DNA from: Acetohalobium arabaticum DSM 5501
GTDB lineage: Bacteria; Bacillota; Halanaerobiia; Halobacteroidales; Acetohalobiaceae
Reading direction: 5' to 3'
Assembly (NCBI RefSeq): GCF_000144695.1
Contig: NC_014378.1
Coordinates: 408,781 to 472,780, forward strand
DNA length: 64,000 bases
Within the stretch, counting starts at the first letter, position 1. Each line of letters begins with the position of its first letter. The notes beneath the pieces are model-generated. The model had not been told where the DNA came from and made no database searches. It was given only the letters and a program-made list of their open reading frames with translations. Positions 16,280 to 29,581 of the stretch are shown in pieces. The position numbers were made by a program, and so were the translations under genes.

Positions 16280-16930
16280 ATGAAGCAATTTGTTGTAGTT
16301 GGTTTGGGCCGATTTGGAACTAGTGTAGCAACTTCATTGGCTGAAGAAGGATATGATGTATTAGCAATAGATAAAGAGGAAGATCTAGTTCAAGAGATAA
16401 CGGATAAAGTAACTCATGCTGTTCAGGCGGATGCTACTGATGAGGATTCACTGAAAACCCTTGGAGTTAATAACTTCGATGTAGCAGTCGTCAGCATTGG
16501 AGATGATATCCAATCCAGTCTTTTGGCAACATTGATATTAAAAGAATTAGGGGTTGAGTATGTTGTAGTTAAAGCCCAAACTAAATTGCATGGAAAGGTA
16601 TTAAACAAAATTGGAGCTGATAAAATAGTTTATCCAGAACGGGATATGGGCGTTAGAGTAGCTTATAATCTAGTAACAACCAATGTATTGGATTATATAG
16701 AGCTTTCGCCAAATTATAGTATTATTGAAGTATTGGCTACTGATAAGCTGACTGGAAAGACATTAAGGGAACTAGAATTAAGGGCCAAGTTTGGAATTAA
16801 TGTTATTGCTATCAAAAAGGAAGAAAACGAAATCAATGTAACTCCTGAGGCAGATGATATGGTTGAATCCGGTGATGTTCTAGTAGTAATGGGACAGGAA
16901 AAGGATCTTGATAAACTGCGGGAGTATTAA
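16280..16930 (+). CDS. ktrA: K+ uptake regulatory subunit KtrA, copy 1
   Basis: 216 aa, standard length. RCK_N domain (1-135) with GLGRFGTSVATSLA and AIDKEED for nucleotide binding and IGADKIVYPERDMG; RCK_C domain (about 140-216), where c-di-AMP binds in relatives. It forms an octameric ring under the KtrB dimer and gates it by ATP/ADP or c-di-AMP. It starts 35 bases after ktrB1 behind TTAGGAGGGAG. Confidence 0.94.
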   Translation: MKQFVVVGLGRFGTSVATSLAEEGYDVLAIDKEEDLVQEITDKVTHAVQADATDEDSLKTLGVNNFDVAVVSIGDDIQSSLLATLILKELGVEYVVVKAQTKLHGKVLNKIGADKIVYPERDMGVRVAYNLVTTNVLDYIELSPNYSIIEVLATDKLTGKTLRELELRAKFGINVIAIKKEENEINVTPEADDMVESGDVLVVMGQEKDLDKLREY

Positions 16931-17007
16931 TTAAATAATTCTCACTAGAGGTTATAATCGACTCCTGAAATGGAGATATTAAATGATGATAACCGGAGGT
17001 GAGGATT

Positions 17008-18336
17008 ATTTCGTTTAAACTTGATTCACTGTCACCAGCCCAATTTTTGGCTTTAGGATATATCATTGTAATTACTGTCGGGGCTTTATTATTAATGTTA
17101 CCGGCTGCTACTGTTGACGGCCAGGGGCTTGGCTTGATTAATTCACTCTTTACTGCTACTTCGGCTACAGCAGTAACCGGATTAATTGTTGTGAATACCG
17201 GAGCTTACTTTACTCTTTTTGGTCAAGCTGTAATCTTATTATTGATTCAGATCGGTGGATTAGGATTCATGACTACTTCTACTCTATTGGCTTTAATTCT
17301 AGGAAAGAGAATTAATTTAAAGAAGCGGATTATTATTCAAGAAGATTTAAACTATTTTAATCTATCAGGATTGATTAGGTTAGTCCAATATGTAACTTTA
17401 TTAACTTTAGGAGTAGAATTGATTGGAGCTATATTATTATTTGCTCCTTTATCAGTTGAATATTCAGCAGGTAAGGCTGCATTTTTTTCTATTTTCCATG
17501 CTGTATCTGCTTTTTGTAATGCTGGGTTTGATCTGTTTGGTAATAGTTTAGCTAATTTTACTAATGATGTTTATATTAATTTAGTTATTACTGCTCTTTT
17601 TATTATTGGCGGCATTGGTTTTGCCGTAATTGCTGATGTATACCGCAAGCAGCGGTTTATAGATTATTCATTGAATACAAAATTGGTATTGGTCATCACT
17701 TTGATTTTAATTATTTTGGGTACCTGCTTTGTCTTTCTTTTGGAATTTTCTAATCCTGCTACATTACAAGGTCTTTCTTTTAAAGGAAAATTACTTGCTG
17801 CTTACTTTCAGGGCGTAACGCCTAGGACAGCCGGTTTCAATACTATTCCTACTGGTCAGATGAGAAATGCTACTCTCTTCTTTATTATTATTTTAATGTT
17901 CATTGGCGCTTCGCCTGGTTCAACTGGTGGTGGACTGAAAACAACAACTATCGGTGCTTTACTGGCAGTAGTTTATAATCTAGTTAAAGGAAATGAAGAT
18001 ATAGAGCTTTTTGAACGGCGGTTAAGCCAGAGCATTATCTATAAGGCTTTGGCAGTAACTATTATTTCTTTAATCTGGATTGGATTAGTTGTTACAGTTT
18101 TGACTATAACAGAAGAAGCAAACTTTCTGTCGATCTTATTTGAAACAGTCTCGGCCTATGGTACAGTAGGTTTATCTACTGGAATTACAGGAGGATTAAG
18201 TGAAGCAGGCCGCATAATAATTATTTTGACTATGTTTTTAGGCCGAGTCGGCCCTTTAACTCTGGCTGTAGCCATTGGAGAACGGGATAAAGAGGGGCAG
18301 ATGCGCTATCCAGAAGAGAAGATTCTAATCGGTTAA
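17008..18336 (+). CDS. ktrB: K+ uptake membrane subunit KtrB, copy 2 (probable AUU start)
   Basis: About 442 aa. The ribosome site GGAGGTGA (16995-17002) is complete, but the only standard in-frame start nearby, GTG 16999, lies inside it. ATT 17008 (or 17005) has correct spacing and gives ISFKLDSLSPAQF, aligning with copy 1. All four pore regions (TATSATAVTGL, FHAVSAFCNAGFDLFGN, VTPRTAGFNTIP, VSAYGTVGLSTG) and GASPGSTGGGLKTTT are present. It diverged from copy 1 throughout, so the duplication is not recent. It probably shares the riboswitch-controlled transcript. Confidence 0.9.
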   Translation: MSFKLDSLSPAQFLALGYIIVITVGALLLMLPAATVDGQGLGLINSLFTATSATAVTGLIVVNTGAYFTLFGQAVILLLIQIGGLGFMTTSTLLALILGKRINLKKRIIIQEDLNYFNLSGLIRLVQYVTLLTLGVELIGAILLFAPLSVEYSAGKAAFFSIFHAVSAFCNAGFDLFGNSLANFTNDVYINLVITALFIIGGIGFAVIADVYRKQRFIDYSLNTKLVLVITLILIILGTCFVFLLEFSNPATLQGLSFKGKLLAAYFQGVTPRTAGFNTIPTGQMRNATLFFIIILMFIGASPGSTGGGLKTTTIGALLAVVYNLVKGNEDIELFERRLSQSIIYKALAVTIISLIWIGLVVTVLTITEEANFLSILFETVSAYGTVGLSTGITGGLSEAGRIIIILTMFLGRVGPLTLAVAIGERDKEGQMRYPEEKILIG

Positions 18337-18356
18337 AGTCTTCAGGAGGTAATTAA

Positions 18357-19007
18357 ATGAGGCAGTTTATCGTTGTTGGTCTCGGAAGATTCGGTTTAAG
18401 TGTAGCCCAGACATTATCTCAGAAAGGATATGATGTCTTAGCTATTGATAAAAGAGAAGCTAAGGTACAGGATTTATCTCAAATAGTAACCCATGCTGTC
18501 CAAGCAGATACTACTGATGAGACTACTTTAGAAAAGTTGGGAGTAGGTAATTTTGATACAGCCATTGTCAGTATTGGAGAAGATATTCATGCCAGTATTT
18601 TAACTACTTTAATCTTAAAGGAACAGGGAGTAGATTATGTAGTAGTTAAGGCACAGGACCAATTACATGGTAAAGTTTTAAGCAAGATAGGTGCTGATAA
18701 GATAGTATATCCTGAACGGGATATGGGGGCAAGGATAGCTAATAATCTAATTTTATCTAATGTGCTTGATTATATTGAATTTGCTCCTGATTACAGCATT
18801 ATAGAAATGAAAGCAACGGAACAGATGGTAGAAAAAAGCTTAGCAGATTTAGAATTAAGAAGTAAGTTTGGAGTTAATGTAATGGCTATTAAGGATGAAG
18901 AGGGCTTAAATATTGCTCCTGAAGCAGAAGAAATAGTCAGTAAAGGAGATATCTTAATTGTTATCGGCAGTAATGAAAATTTAGAACAAATGCGGAATTT
19001 TAGTTAA
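18357..19007 (+). CDS. ktrA: K+ uptake regulatory subunit KtrA, copy 2
   Basis: 216 aa with RCK_N (GLGRFGLSVAQTLS, AIDKREA) and RCK_C domains like copy 1, starting behind CAGGAGGT 20 bases after ktrB2. Paired gene order ktrB-ktrA-ktrB-ktrA suggests a tandem duplication of a pair. Different KtrB/KtrA combinations may give transporters of different K+ affinity. RCK_C residues differ considerably from copy 1 (for example ATEQMVEKSLADLEL versus ATDKLTGKTLRELEL). Confidence 0.93.
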   Translation: MRQFIVVGLGRFGLSVAQTLSQKGYDVLAIDKREAKVQDLSQIVTHAVQADTTDETTLEKLGVGNFDTAIVSIGEDIHASILTTLILKEQGVDYVVVKAQDQLHGKVLSKIGADKIVYPERDMGARIANNLILSNVLDYIEFAPDYSIIEMKATEQMVEKSLADLELRSKFGVNVMAIKDEEGLNIAPEAEEIVSKGDILIVIGSNENLEQMRNFS

Positions 19008-19039
19008 TAGATTTCTTAAGTTCAGTTAGGAGGGAAAGA

Positions 19040-19846
19040 ATGTCAGAAGTAATCTCTAGTTTCAAGAATTCTAAGATTAAGTTTCTGCGTTCATTATATA
19101 GAAAGAAGTATCGCCGGCGTAATAATAAGTTTATTTTAGAAGGAAGTAGAATTATTACTGATGCACTTGAGGCCAAAGCAGATATTGATCAAATCTTTTA
19201 TTCAGCCCAATTTTTATCTCAACAGAAGAATAAAGAACTGCTTGCTCAACTTAGAGAAGTAACTGAAATAATTGAAATTACTGATTCCTTACTAAATAAG
19301 ATAGCAGATACAGCTACTCCTCAGGGGATTATAGCTATTGTTAATCAGCCGGAGTTTGAATTGGAAGATTTTTTAATAGAAGATAATGATTTATTTTTAA
19401 TTATTGATCGGATTCAGGATCCCGGTAACTTAGGAACGATTCTGCGGACAGCCGATGGAGCTGGAGTAGATGGAGTCTTTCTTTTAAAAGGAACTGTTGA
19501 TATCTATAACTTGAAGACTATTCGGGCTACTATGGGCTCATTATTTAGAGTTCCTGTCTTTGGGTTAAATTCGCCAAGTGATTTGACGGATATATTACAG
19601 ATGAAAGATATTCAGATGGTAGCAGCTGATATAGAAGCTAAAGATTATTATTATGAGCTGGATTATAATCAGCCGACAGCACTGGTTATCGGAAATGAAG
19701 GAGCAGGAGCCCAGCCTGAAACTCTTAAATTAGCTGATAAGAAGGTTAAAATTCCATTATCTGAGGGTATTGATTCACTGAATGCAGCAATTGCTTCTGG
19801 AATTATTATGTATGAAATGGTAAGACAGAGAAAAAATAACCCCTAA
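19040..19846 (+). CDS. TrmH/SpoU-family RNA 2'-O-ribose methyltransferase
   Basis: 268 aa with a substrate-binding N-domain (about 1-100, including KFILEGSRIITDAL) and the SPOUT knot domain. The three family motifs are visible: DRIQDPGNLGTILRTADGAG, VIGNEGAGA and VKIPLSEGIDSLNAAIASGI. It methylates a ribose in rRNA or tRNA using SAM. The target cannot be named from sequence. It lies directly before pheST, as commonly seen in Bacillota. Confidence 0.92.
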   Translation: MSEVISSFKNSKIKFLRSLYRKKYRRRNNKFILEGSRIITDALEAKADIDQIFYSAQFLSQQKNKELLAQLREVTEIIEITDSLLNKIADTATPQGIIAIVNQPEFELEDFLIEDNDLFLIIDRIQDPGNLGTILRTADGAGVDGVFLLKGTVDIYNLKTIRATMGSLFRVPVFGLNSPSDLTDILQMKDIQMVAADIEAKDYYYELDYNQPTALVIGNEGAGAQPETLKLADKKVKIPLSEGIDSLNAAIASGIIMYEMVRQRKNNP

Positions 19847-19863
19847 TAATGAGTAACCACCCC

Positions 19864-19892
19864 TTGTAAAGGTTTAACAGTTGTGATATAAT
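19864..19892 (+). promoter_or_regulatory. Promoter before yqzL and pheS leader
   Basis: TTGTAA (19864-19869), 17 bases, TATAAT (19887-19892). Confidence 0.65.
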
Positions 19893-19937
19893 TTATTTCA
19901 AAGTGAGTGCAATAAACTTAGAAAGGTGTGGTCTTTG

Positions 19938-20045
19938 ATGGTGACCGCAGCTATGTTTTGGCAGATTTTTGAACAGACTGGTTCAATTCAGGCATATTTA
20001 GCTTATAGAGAGTTTTTAGGATTTAATTATAATCAGGTGCTTTAA
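19938..20045 (+). CDS. yqzL: YqzL-like small protein (35 aa)
   Basis: A short frame behind GAAAGGTG: MVTAAMFWQIFEQTGSIQAY continuing LAYREFLGF. The WxxFExTGSIxAYLxYxE pattern is the signature of the YqzL family of very small proteins of unknown role found in spore-forming Bacillota. It lies ahead of the pheS T-box and shares its promoter. The start could be the second ATG (19953), which would give a protein closer to the family's usual N-terminus but with poorer spacing to the ribosome site. Confidence 0.75.
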   Translation: MVTAAMFWQIFEQTGSIQAYLAYREFLGFNYNQVL

Positions 20046-20059
20046 TTAAGTGGAAGGAA

Positions 20060-20340
20060 TTGGTCGAGAATTTAATATGACTAAGAAGCTAAGAAGGAGT
20101 ATAAGTAATCTAGAATCAATCTTTACAGGTAGAGGATACCATGGACTGAGAGTATCTTCAAAGATATTCTGGATGAAATTCACTCTGGAGCTATTTGGCT
20201 GAAGATATAGATTAGGTCAAATCGGTTTCCCCCGTTATAGGAATTTGAGAGTGGACTCCAGTATTAAGGGTTGACTGGAGTTAACCAGGGTGGTAACACG
20301 GCCCTCTCGTCCCTGTAAGGATGAGAGGGCTTTTTTATAT
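20060..20340 (+). ncRNA. T-box leader of pheST
   Basis: The leader carries the T-box sequence AGGGTGGTAACACGG (20287-20301) and a strong terminator (20302-20337: CCCTCTCGTCC / GGATGAGAGGG then TTTTTTA). A TTC triplet in GATGAAATTCACTC (about 20180-20183) is a good phenylalanine specifier candidate. Uncharged tRNA-Phe should allow read-through into pheS. The promoter at 19864 probably drives it. Confidence 0.88.
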
Positions 20341-20372
20341 TTAGATAAGTATTCTGTTTAAGGAGGAAATAA

Positions 20373-21395
20373 ATGATGGAAGAGAAACTGCAATCAATAG
20401 AAGAGACGGCTACTAATGAAGTAAAAGAAGCAGCGGACTTAGAAGAATTAGAAGAGCTTAGAATTAAGTACTTAGGAAAGAATGGTGAGGTAACAGAGAT
20501 ACTCCAGAATATAGGTGATTTACCTCCAGAGCAGCGGCCAGTAGTAGGAAAACTAGGCAATAAATTAAAATCCAAGTTAGAGAATGTTATTGCTGAAAGA
20601 AAGGAAGAATTAAAGCAAGCAGCTAAGAAAGAAAGACTGAAGAAAGAAAGAATTGATGTAACTTTAACCGGAAGAAAGGATAACTTAGGTAGTAAGCATC
20701 CTTTAACGCAGGTTATTGATGAAATTTCCGAGATCTTTTTAGGATTAGGGTTTGGAATAGTTGAAGGACCGGAAGTAGAGAAGGATTACTATAATTTTGA
20801 AGCACTGAATATTCCTAAGACCCATCCAGCACGGGATATGCAGGACTCCTTTTATATTTCTGAAGATATTCTATTGCGGACTCATACTTCTCCAGTGCAG
20901 GTTAGAACTATGGAGGAGACCGAGGTGCCGATTCGGATTATCGCCCCAGGACGAGTCTATAGAGTAGATGAAGTTGATGCCAATCACTCGCCGGTTTTCC
21001 ATCAGGTAGAAGGTTTAATGATTGACCAAAATATATCTTTTAGTGATTTGAAAGGTATTTTAATTAAAGTAGTAAAAGAGTTATTCGGAGAAGATAGGAA
21101 GGTTAGATTTAGACCCAGCTATTTTCCTTTTACTGAACCTAGTGCCGAAGTAGATGTCTCTTGTGCTCTCTGTGGAGGAGAAGGATGCAGTACCTGTTCA
21201 GATACGGGTTGGCTGGAGATTCTAGGTTCTGGTATGGTTCATCCCAGAGTATTGGAAATGTCAGGATTAGACCCCAATGAAGTAAGCGGGTTTGCTTTTG
21301 GAATGGGAGTAGAGAGAATTGCTATTTTGAAGTATGGAATCACAGATATTCGCCGATTCTACGAGAATGATATAAGATTTTTAAAACAGTTTTAA
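20373..21395 (+). CDS. pheS: Phenylalanine-tRNA ligase alpha subunit
   Basis: 340 aa, family length. The N-terminal coiled-coil (about 1-85) contacts tRNA. The class II core follows, with [12 protein letters not shown], motif 2 around [19 protein letters not shown] and motif 3 in [18 protein letters not shown]. The [19 protein letters not shown]-like zinc-style cysteines ([12 protein letters not shown]) occur at about 267-278. With PheT it forms the alpha2beta2 enzyme that charges tRNA-Phe. ATG 20373 has AAGGAGG six bases upstream. Confidence 0.98.
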   Translation: MMEEKLQSIEETATNEVKEAADLEELEELRIKYLGKNGEVTEILQNIGDLPPEQRPVVGKLGNKLKSKLENVIAERKEELKQAAKKERLKKERIDVTLTGRKDNLGSKHPLTQVIDEISEIFLGLGFGIVEGPEVEKDYYNFEALNIPKTHPARDMQDSFYISEDILLRTHTSPVQVRTMEETEVPIRIIAPGRVYRVDEVDANHSPVFHQVEGLMIDQNISFSDLKGILIKVVKELFGEDRKVRFRPSYFPFTEPSAEVDVSCALCGGEGCSTCSDTGWLEILGSGMVHPRVLEMSGLDPNEVSGFAFGMGVERIAILKYGITDIRRFYENDIRFLKQF

Positions 21396-21426
21396 GTATT
21401 AAATATTTTAAGGAGGTAGTGTGAGG

Positions 21427-23826
21427 ATGAAAGTTTCTTATAATTGGTTACAGGATTATATAGATTTTGATTATACACCAGAAGAGTTAGCATCTAAATT
21501 AACTATGGCAGGATTGGAAGTAGATGGAATAGAGTATCAAGCTGAAGGATTAGAAGATATAATCATAGGTGAAATTTTAGAGGTTAATGATCATGAGAAT
21601 GCTGATAAATTATCCCTCTGTTTAGTAGACCTTGGAGATATTAAAGAAGAAATTGTCTGTGGTGCTCCTAATGTAGAAGTGGGAGCCAAATCACCAGTAG
21701 CGCCTGTAGGAACTAAGCTGCCGACAGGAATGGAGATTAAAGAAGCTGAAATTAGAGGAGTTAAATCAAGAGGTATGCTCTGTTCTTCTGATGAGTTAGG
21801 ACTGCAGGAAGAGCGGGCAGACGGAATTATGATTTTAGATTCTGGTTTAGAGGTTGGCAGCAATTTTACTGAAGCTTTAGGATTAGATGATGTTATTTTT
21901 GAACTGGATTTGACTCCTAATTATGCTGATTGTCTAAGTATGATTGGTGTTGCCCGAGAAGTGGCAGTAATGACAGGGAATGAATTACAATTGCCGGAAG
22001 CAGAGATAGCAGAAAAAGGTCCAGAAGTTACGGAATTAACAAGTATCCAAGTTGAAGATGAAGAGTTATGTCCGCGCTATACAGCCCGGGTAATCAAAGA
22101 TGTAGAGGTTAAAGAGTCTCCGCTGTGGCTACAACAGCGTCTGAAAGCTGTTGGAATTAGACCGATTAATAATATTGTAGATATTACTAATTATGTTTTA
22201 ATGGAATTTGGACAGCCGCTGCATGCCTTTGATTATGATGTTTTAACAGAGAATAGGATTGTTGTTCGTCGAGCTGAAGATGGTGAGAAGATGGTAACTT
22301 TAGATGAAGAGGAACGTGAATTGGATGACGATATGTTGGTTATTGCTGATGCTAAAGAGCCAGTCTGTATTGCTGGAGTAATGGGGGGATCGGATAGCGA
22401 AGTAACAGAGGAGACGACAGATGTACTCTTAGAGGCAGCCAATTTTAGTCCTGCTAGTATTAGACAGACAGCTAAGAAGTTAGGACTACATAGTGAATCT
22501 TCACATCGTTTTGAGCGTGGAGTGGATATCAACGGTACTGATCTGGCCAGTCGAAGAGCTGTCGAATTGATCTTGGATTTGGCTGGTGGAGAAGTAGCAC
22601 AAGGAGCTATTGATAAATACCCTGATCCTGTTAAACCTTTAGAGTTAGAGTTGAAAGTAGAACGGGTCAATAACTTATTAGGAACTGAGCTTACAAAAGA
22701 GCAAATAATTGAAATTCTAGTTAAATTAGAGTTTGAGGTTATAGATCAAGGCTCTAAACTTAAGGTTAAAGTACCGACCTTTAGAGGAGATGTTAGCCGG
22801 GGGGCAGATCTAATTGAAGAGATTGCTAGAATCTACGGTTATAATGAAGTAGAAGCTACTATTTCTTCAGGATCTATTTTACAGGGGAAAAGAACTCAGC
22901 AGCAGTCAATAAAAAAGAAAACCTTAGATACTTTAACTGGATTGGGATTATATGAAGTTTCTACTTTTAGTTTTACTAGTCAGCAAGTATTTGATCGAAT
23001 TAATTTACCTGCTGATAGTAAGTTAAGAGAAACAGTTAAGTTAGCTAATCCATTAAGCAGTGAACATGAAATTTTGAGGACAACATTAATACCTAATTTA
23101 TTAGAAGTGTTAGCAGAAAATATAAATCAGAATATAGAAGAGGTAGAGATATTTGAATTAGGCAGGGTCTTTACTCCCCAAGAAGAGAAAGAATTGCCCA
23201 AGGAAAGAGAACTGTTGTCTGGAGCATTGATGCAAAAAGAAGAAGAGGATATATGGAATTTAGATGCGGCTAACTTCTTTACTTTAAAAGGAAAATTAGA
23301 AGAATACTTTGCTGCCTTGAATATTACTGATTATGAGTTTATAAGTAGCCAAGCTGCTACTTTCCATCCAGGAAGAACTGCAGAGATTAGAATTGGAGAA
23401 AAGAAAGCCGGTATAATAGGAGAACTACATCCTGACATAGTTGAGGAGTATGAGTTGGTACCAAGAACTGTTCTTTTTGAATTAAAATTTGAGGTTATCG
23501 TTGAAGCGGCCAGTGATGAGGTGGTTTATACGGAATTACCTAAGTATCCAGCTTCAACACGTGATATTGCTTTGGTAGTAGACCAGAAAGTAACTGCTAA
23601 TGAGATAGAAGAAATTATTAGAAAAGTGGCAGGAGAATTACTGGAGAAGATAGAATTGTTTGATCTCTACCAGGGAGAACAGCTGAAAGCTGGAACTAAG
23701 AGTTTAGCTTATTCGCTTACTTATCGTGCTGTTGATAGAACCTTAACAGATAACGAGGTTAATAAATTGCAGTCAGAGATAGAATCTGAATTGAATCAAG
23801 AAGTAGGGGCAGAGATTAGGCAATAA
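21427..23826 (+). CDS. pheT: Phenylalanine-tRNA ligase beta subunit
   Basis: 799 aa from ATG 21427. The in-frame GTG 21421 lies too close to AAGGAGGT. Domains: tRNA-binding EMAP-II-like fold (about 38-150), B3/B4 editing domain (about 200-380, with GRFERGVD-like SSHRFERGVD), B5 (about 400-475), the inactive synthetase core, and the ferredoxin-fold anticodon-binding domain at the C-terminus (from about 705, YPASTRDIALVVDQKV). It edits Tyr-tRNA-Phe and completes the PheRS tetramer. Confidence 0.98.
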   Translation: MKVSYNWLQDYIDFDYTPEELASKLTMAGLEVDGIEYQAEGLEDIIIGEILEVNDHENADKLSLCLVDLGDIKEEIVCGAPNVEVGAKSPVAPVGTKLPTGMEIKEAEIRGVKSRGMLCSSDELGLQEERADGIMILDSGLEVGSNFTEALGLDDVIFELDLTPNYADCLSMIGVAREVAVMTGNELQLPEAEIAEKGPEVTELTSIQVEDEELCPRYTARVIKDVEVKESPLWLQQRLKAVGIRPINNIVDITNYVLMEFGQPLHAFDYDVLTENRIVVRRAEDGEKMVTLDEEERELDDDMLVIADAKEPVCIAGVMGGSDSEVTEETTDVLLEAANFSPASIRQTAKKLGLHSESSHRFERGVDINGTDLASRRAVELILDLAGGEVAQGAIDKYPDPVKPLELELKVERVNNLLGTELTKEQIIEILVKLEFEVIDQGSKLKVKVPTFRGDVSRGADLIEEIARIYGYNEVEATISSGSILQGKRTQQQSIKKKTLDTLTGLGLYEVSTFSFTSQQVFDRINLPADSKLRETVKLANPLSSEHEILRTTLIPNLLEVLAENINQNIEEVEIFELGRVFTPQEEKELPKERELLSGALMQKEEEDIWNLDAANFFTLKGKLEEYFAALNITDYEFISSQAATFHPGRTAEIRIGEKKAGIIGELHPDIVEEYELVPRTVLFELKFEVIVEAASDEVVYTELPKYPASTRDIALVVDQKVTANEIEEIIRKVAGELLEKIELFDLYQGEQLKAGTKSLAYSLTYRAVDRTLTDNEVNKLQSEIESELNQEVGAEIRQ

Positions 23827-23930
23827 AAGATAATTGATATTATGTGTCACTCTGCAATGTACTTGCATATATTCCTTATTTGTAGTTACCTAGCATAGTC
23901 GGTATAATCTCATTTATGATATTACTGGGG

Positions 23931-24058
23931 ATAGTCAATATGTATCCGCCGCTTGCCGTTCGCTCAACGTCCTGTTTCGCTCACTGTCAAAAACTGCCCC
24001 TCCGTCGTCCATGACTCCGGGCCAGTTTTAAGAGTCGCTCTGGACACATATTGACTAT
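23931..24058 (+). repeat. Structured repeat family A, copy A1 (short form, 128 bp)
   Basis: Begins ATAGTCAATATGTATCC and ends GGACACATATTGACTAT, near-perfect 17-bp inverted ends. An inner stem AAAACTG-CCC / GGGC-CAGTTTT is present. It shares the blocks CCGCCGCTTGCCG, CGTCCTG and TTTTAAGAGTCGCTC with the other copies. Confidence 0.85.
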
Positions 24059-24124
24059 CTGTAATAAAGTGTTATCATCGATGGAAGTTATTCTAGATAC
24101 ATGATAATTTATTTTGGGTTACAA

Positions 24125-24361
24125 ATAGTCAACATTTCTCTGGAGCGACTCTTAAAACTGATTCGGAACCATGGAGGCTGTAGAGAAACTGATTTTAGCT
24201 CTTTGTCTTTAAATCAGAGCTTTAATATTATCTCTTGGCTCAGTAAGTTCATCCCATAGCCAGCATTGGTTTGTATGCTGGATATGGTGGAGAATCAGTT
24301 TTTGAGAATGAATGAGGCAGGACGCCGAATGAGTGGCAAGCGTAAGAGATTTGTTGACTAT
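24125..24361 (-). repeat. Structured repeat family A, copy A2 (long form, 237 bp, inverted)
   Basis: Read on the minus strand it starts ATAGTCAACAAATCTCT and ends AGAGAAATGTTGACTAT. Its inner stem is AAAACTGATT / AATCAGTTTT, and an extra arm contains CCAGCAT...ATGCTGG. It has the same order of conserved blocks (GGCGTCCTG, TTTTAAGAGTCGCTC) as A1, A3 and A4. The 68-codon frame that overlaps it on the minus strand has no family resemblance. Confidence 0.8.
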
Positions 24362-24441
24362 AATCTGCAATATCATGAAAGAAATTATATTAGCTGCAAA
24401 TGGAAAGTGACACATAATATCAATATAATACTAATTTTCCC

Positions 24442-24721
24442 TTGACAAATGGAAGTAGAGATGATAAATTATAAATTGTCGCCTCACAGGGGCTGACAAA
24501 TTAATTCATTTTTTTCTTGACAAAGTGAAGTTTTGATGTTAGAATGTTTAATGTCGCTTGTAAGAAAGCAGTCTTTTCTGCTGCAAAATCAAATAATTTG
24601 ATATTTCTTCTTGACAAGTGACGGAGTTTATGTTAATATATTAATTGTCGCTTGAAAAGAACTGGATCTTCTTGAGATTCTTGAATTTGTTCTTGACAAG
24701 CTACAAGAAAAATGTTAAAAT
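24442..24721 (+). promoter_or_regulatory. Four tandem rRNA promoters
   Basis: P1: TTGACA 24442-24447, TAAATT 24465-24470. P2: TTGACA 24517-24522, TAGAAT 24540-24545. P3: TTGACA 24611-24616, TAATAT 24634-24639. P4: TTGACA 24693-24698, TAAAAT 24716-24721. All have perfect -35 boxes and 17-base spacers, and each is followed about five to eight bases after the -10 by TGTCGC. Spacing between promoters is 75, 94 and 82 bases. Such arrays allow strong, growth-rate-controlled rRNA synthesis. Confidence 0.88.
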
Positions 24722-24756
24722 ACTTGATGTCGCTTATTCGCGACTACTGATCTTTG

Positions 24757-24773
24757 AAAACTGAACATTGTCC
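24757..24773 (+). other. 16S processing stem, 5' arm
   Basis: AAAACTGAACATTGTCC pairs exactly over 17 bp with GGACAATGTTCAGTTTT at 26447-26463 on the far side of the 16S gene. It forms the long stem cut by RNase III in pre-rRNA processing. Confidence 0.85.
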
Positions 24774-24872
24774 ATGCCAACGTCAATTGAGAATGGTAGT
24801 AATCCTTTATTCTTATTTGAGCCATATTAAACTCAACTTTTAGATCTGCTTTGCAGATTTAAATATATTCTT

Positions 24873-26415
<1,543 letters not shown>

Positions 26416-26446
26416 AGTACTTTTAAACCATTCTATTGCGTTTAAC

Positions 26447-26463
26447 GGACAATGTTCAGTTTT
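26447..26463 (+). other. 16S processing stem, 3' arm
   Basis: Perfect complement of 24757-24773. The 16S-23S spacer (about 110 bases) holds this arm and the 5' arm of the 23S stem but no tRNA gene. Confidence 0.85.
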
Positions 26464-26494
26464 GAGAGATCAATTCTCTCAAACTTGTACTTTG

Positions 26495-26510
26495 AAAACT
26501 GCACAATACC
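26495..26510 (+). other. 23S processing stem, 5' arm
   Basis: AAAACTGCACAATACC pairs exactly with GGTATTGTGCAGTTTT at 29479-29494. The flanking motif TTTGAAAACTG is shared with the 16S leader (24755-24763). Confidence 0.85.
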
Positions 26511-26520
26511 TGCATCAACA

Positions 26521-29471
<2,951 letters not shown>

Positions 29472-29478
29472 TGTGGAA

Positions 29479-29494
29479 GGTATTGTGCAGTTTT
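29479..29494 (+). other. 23S processing stem, 3' arm
   Basis: Perfect 16-bp complement of 26495-26510. Confidence 0.85.
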
Positions 29495-29581
29495 GAAAGT
29501 GCAACTAGAAAGCACTTGACAAGAGTCAATAGAGATGATATATTGTTAGGTGTGAGTAAAAAATAAACAAGTAAATAAATT

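Larger units (their letters stand above)
23833..24424. repeat. 592-bp composite element with 19-bp perfect terminal inverted repeats
   Basis: ATTGATATTATGTGTCACT (23833-23851) is repeated exactly in reverse as AGTGACACATAATATCAAT (24406-24424). Between them sit two family-A repeats in opposite orientation (A1 at 23931-24058, A2 at 24125-24361). It lies in the gap between pheT and the rRNA promoters and contains no convincing gene. It may be a MITE-like unit or a nest of insertions. A related left edge (TATTATGTG...TCTACAAT) also precedes copy A4 near 51.87 kb. Confidence 0.75.

Noticed and set aside
22233-22670. 145-codon minus-strand ORF
   Set aside because: It is an antisense shadow of pheT with low-complexity Ser/Thr-rich composition.
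24209-24415. 68-codon minus-strand ORF between pheT and the rRNA operon
   Set aside because: It lies across repeat copy A2 and one arm of the outer inverted repeat, has no ribosome site, and its sequence follows the repeat rather than a protein family.
24442-24740. Repeated TTGACA...TGTCGC units considered as a CRISPR or satellite array
   Set aside because: Spacing is uneven (75, 94, 82) and the conserved parts are exactly -35, -10 and start-region boxes; they are promoters.
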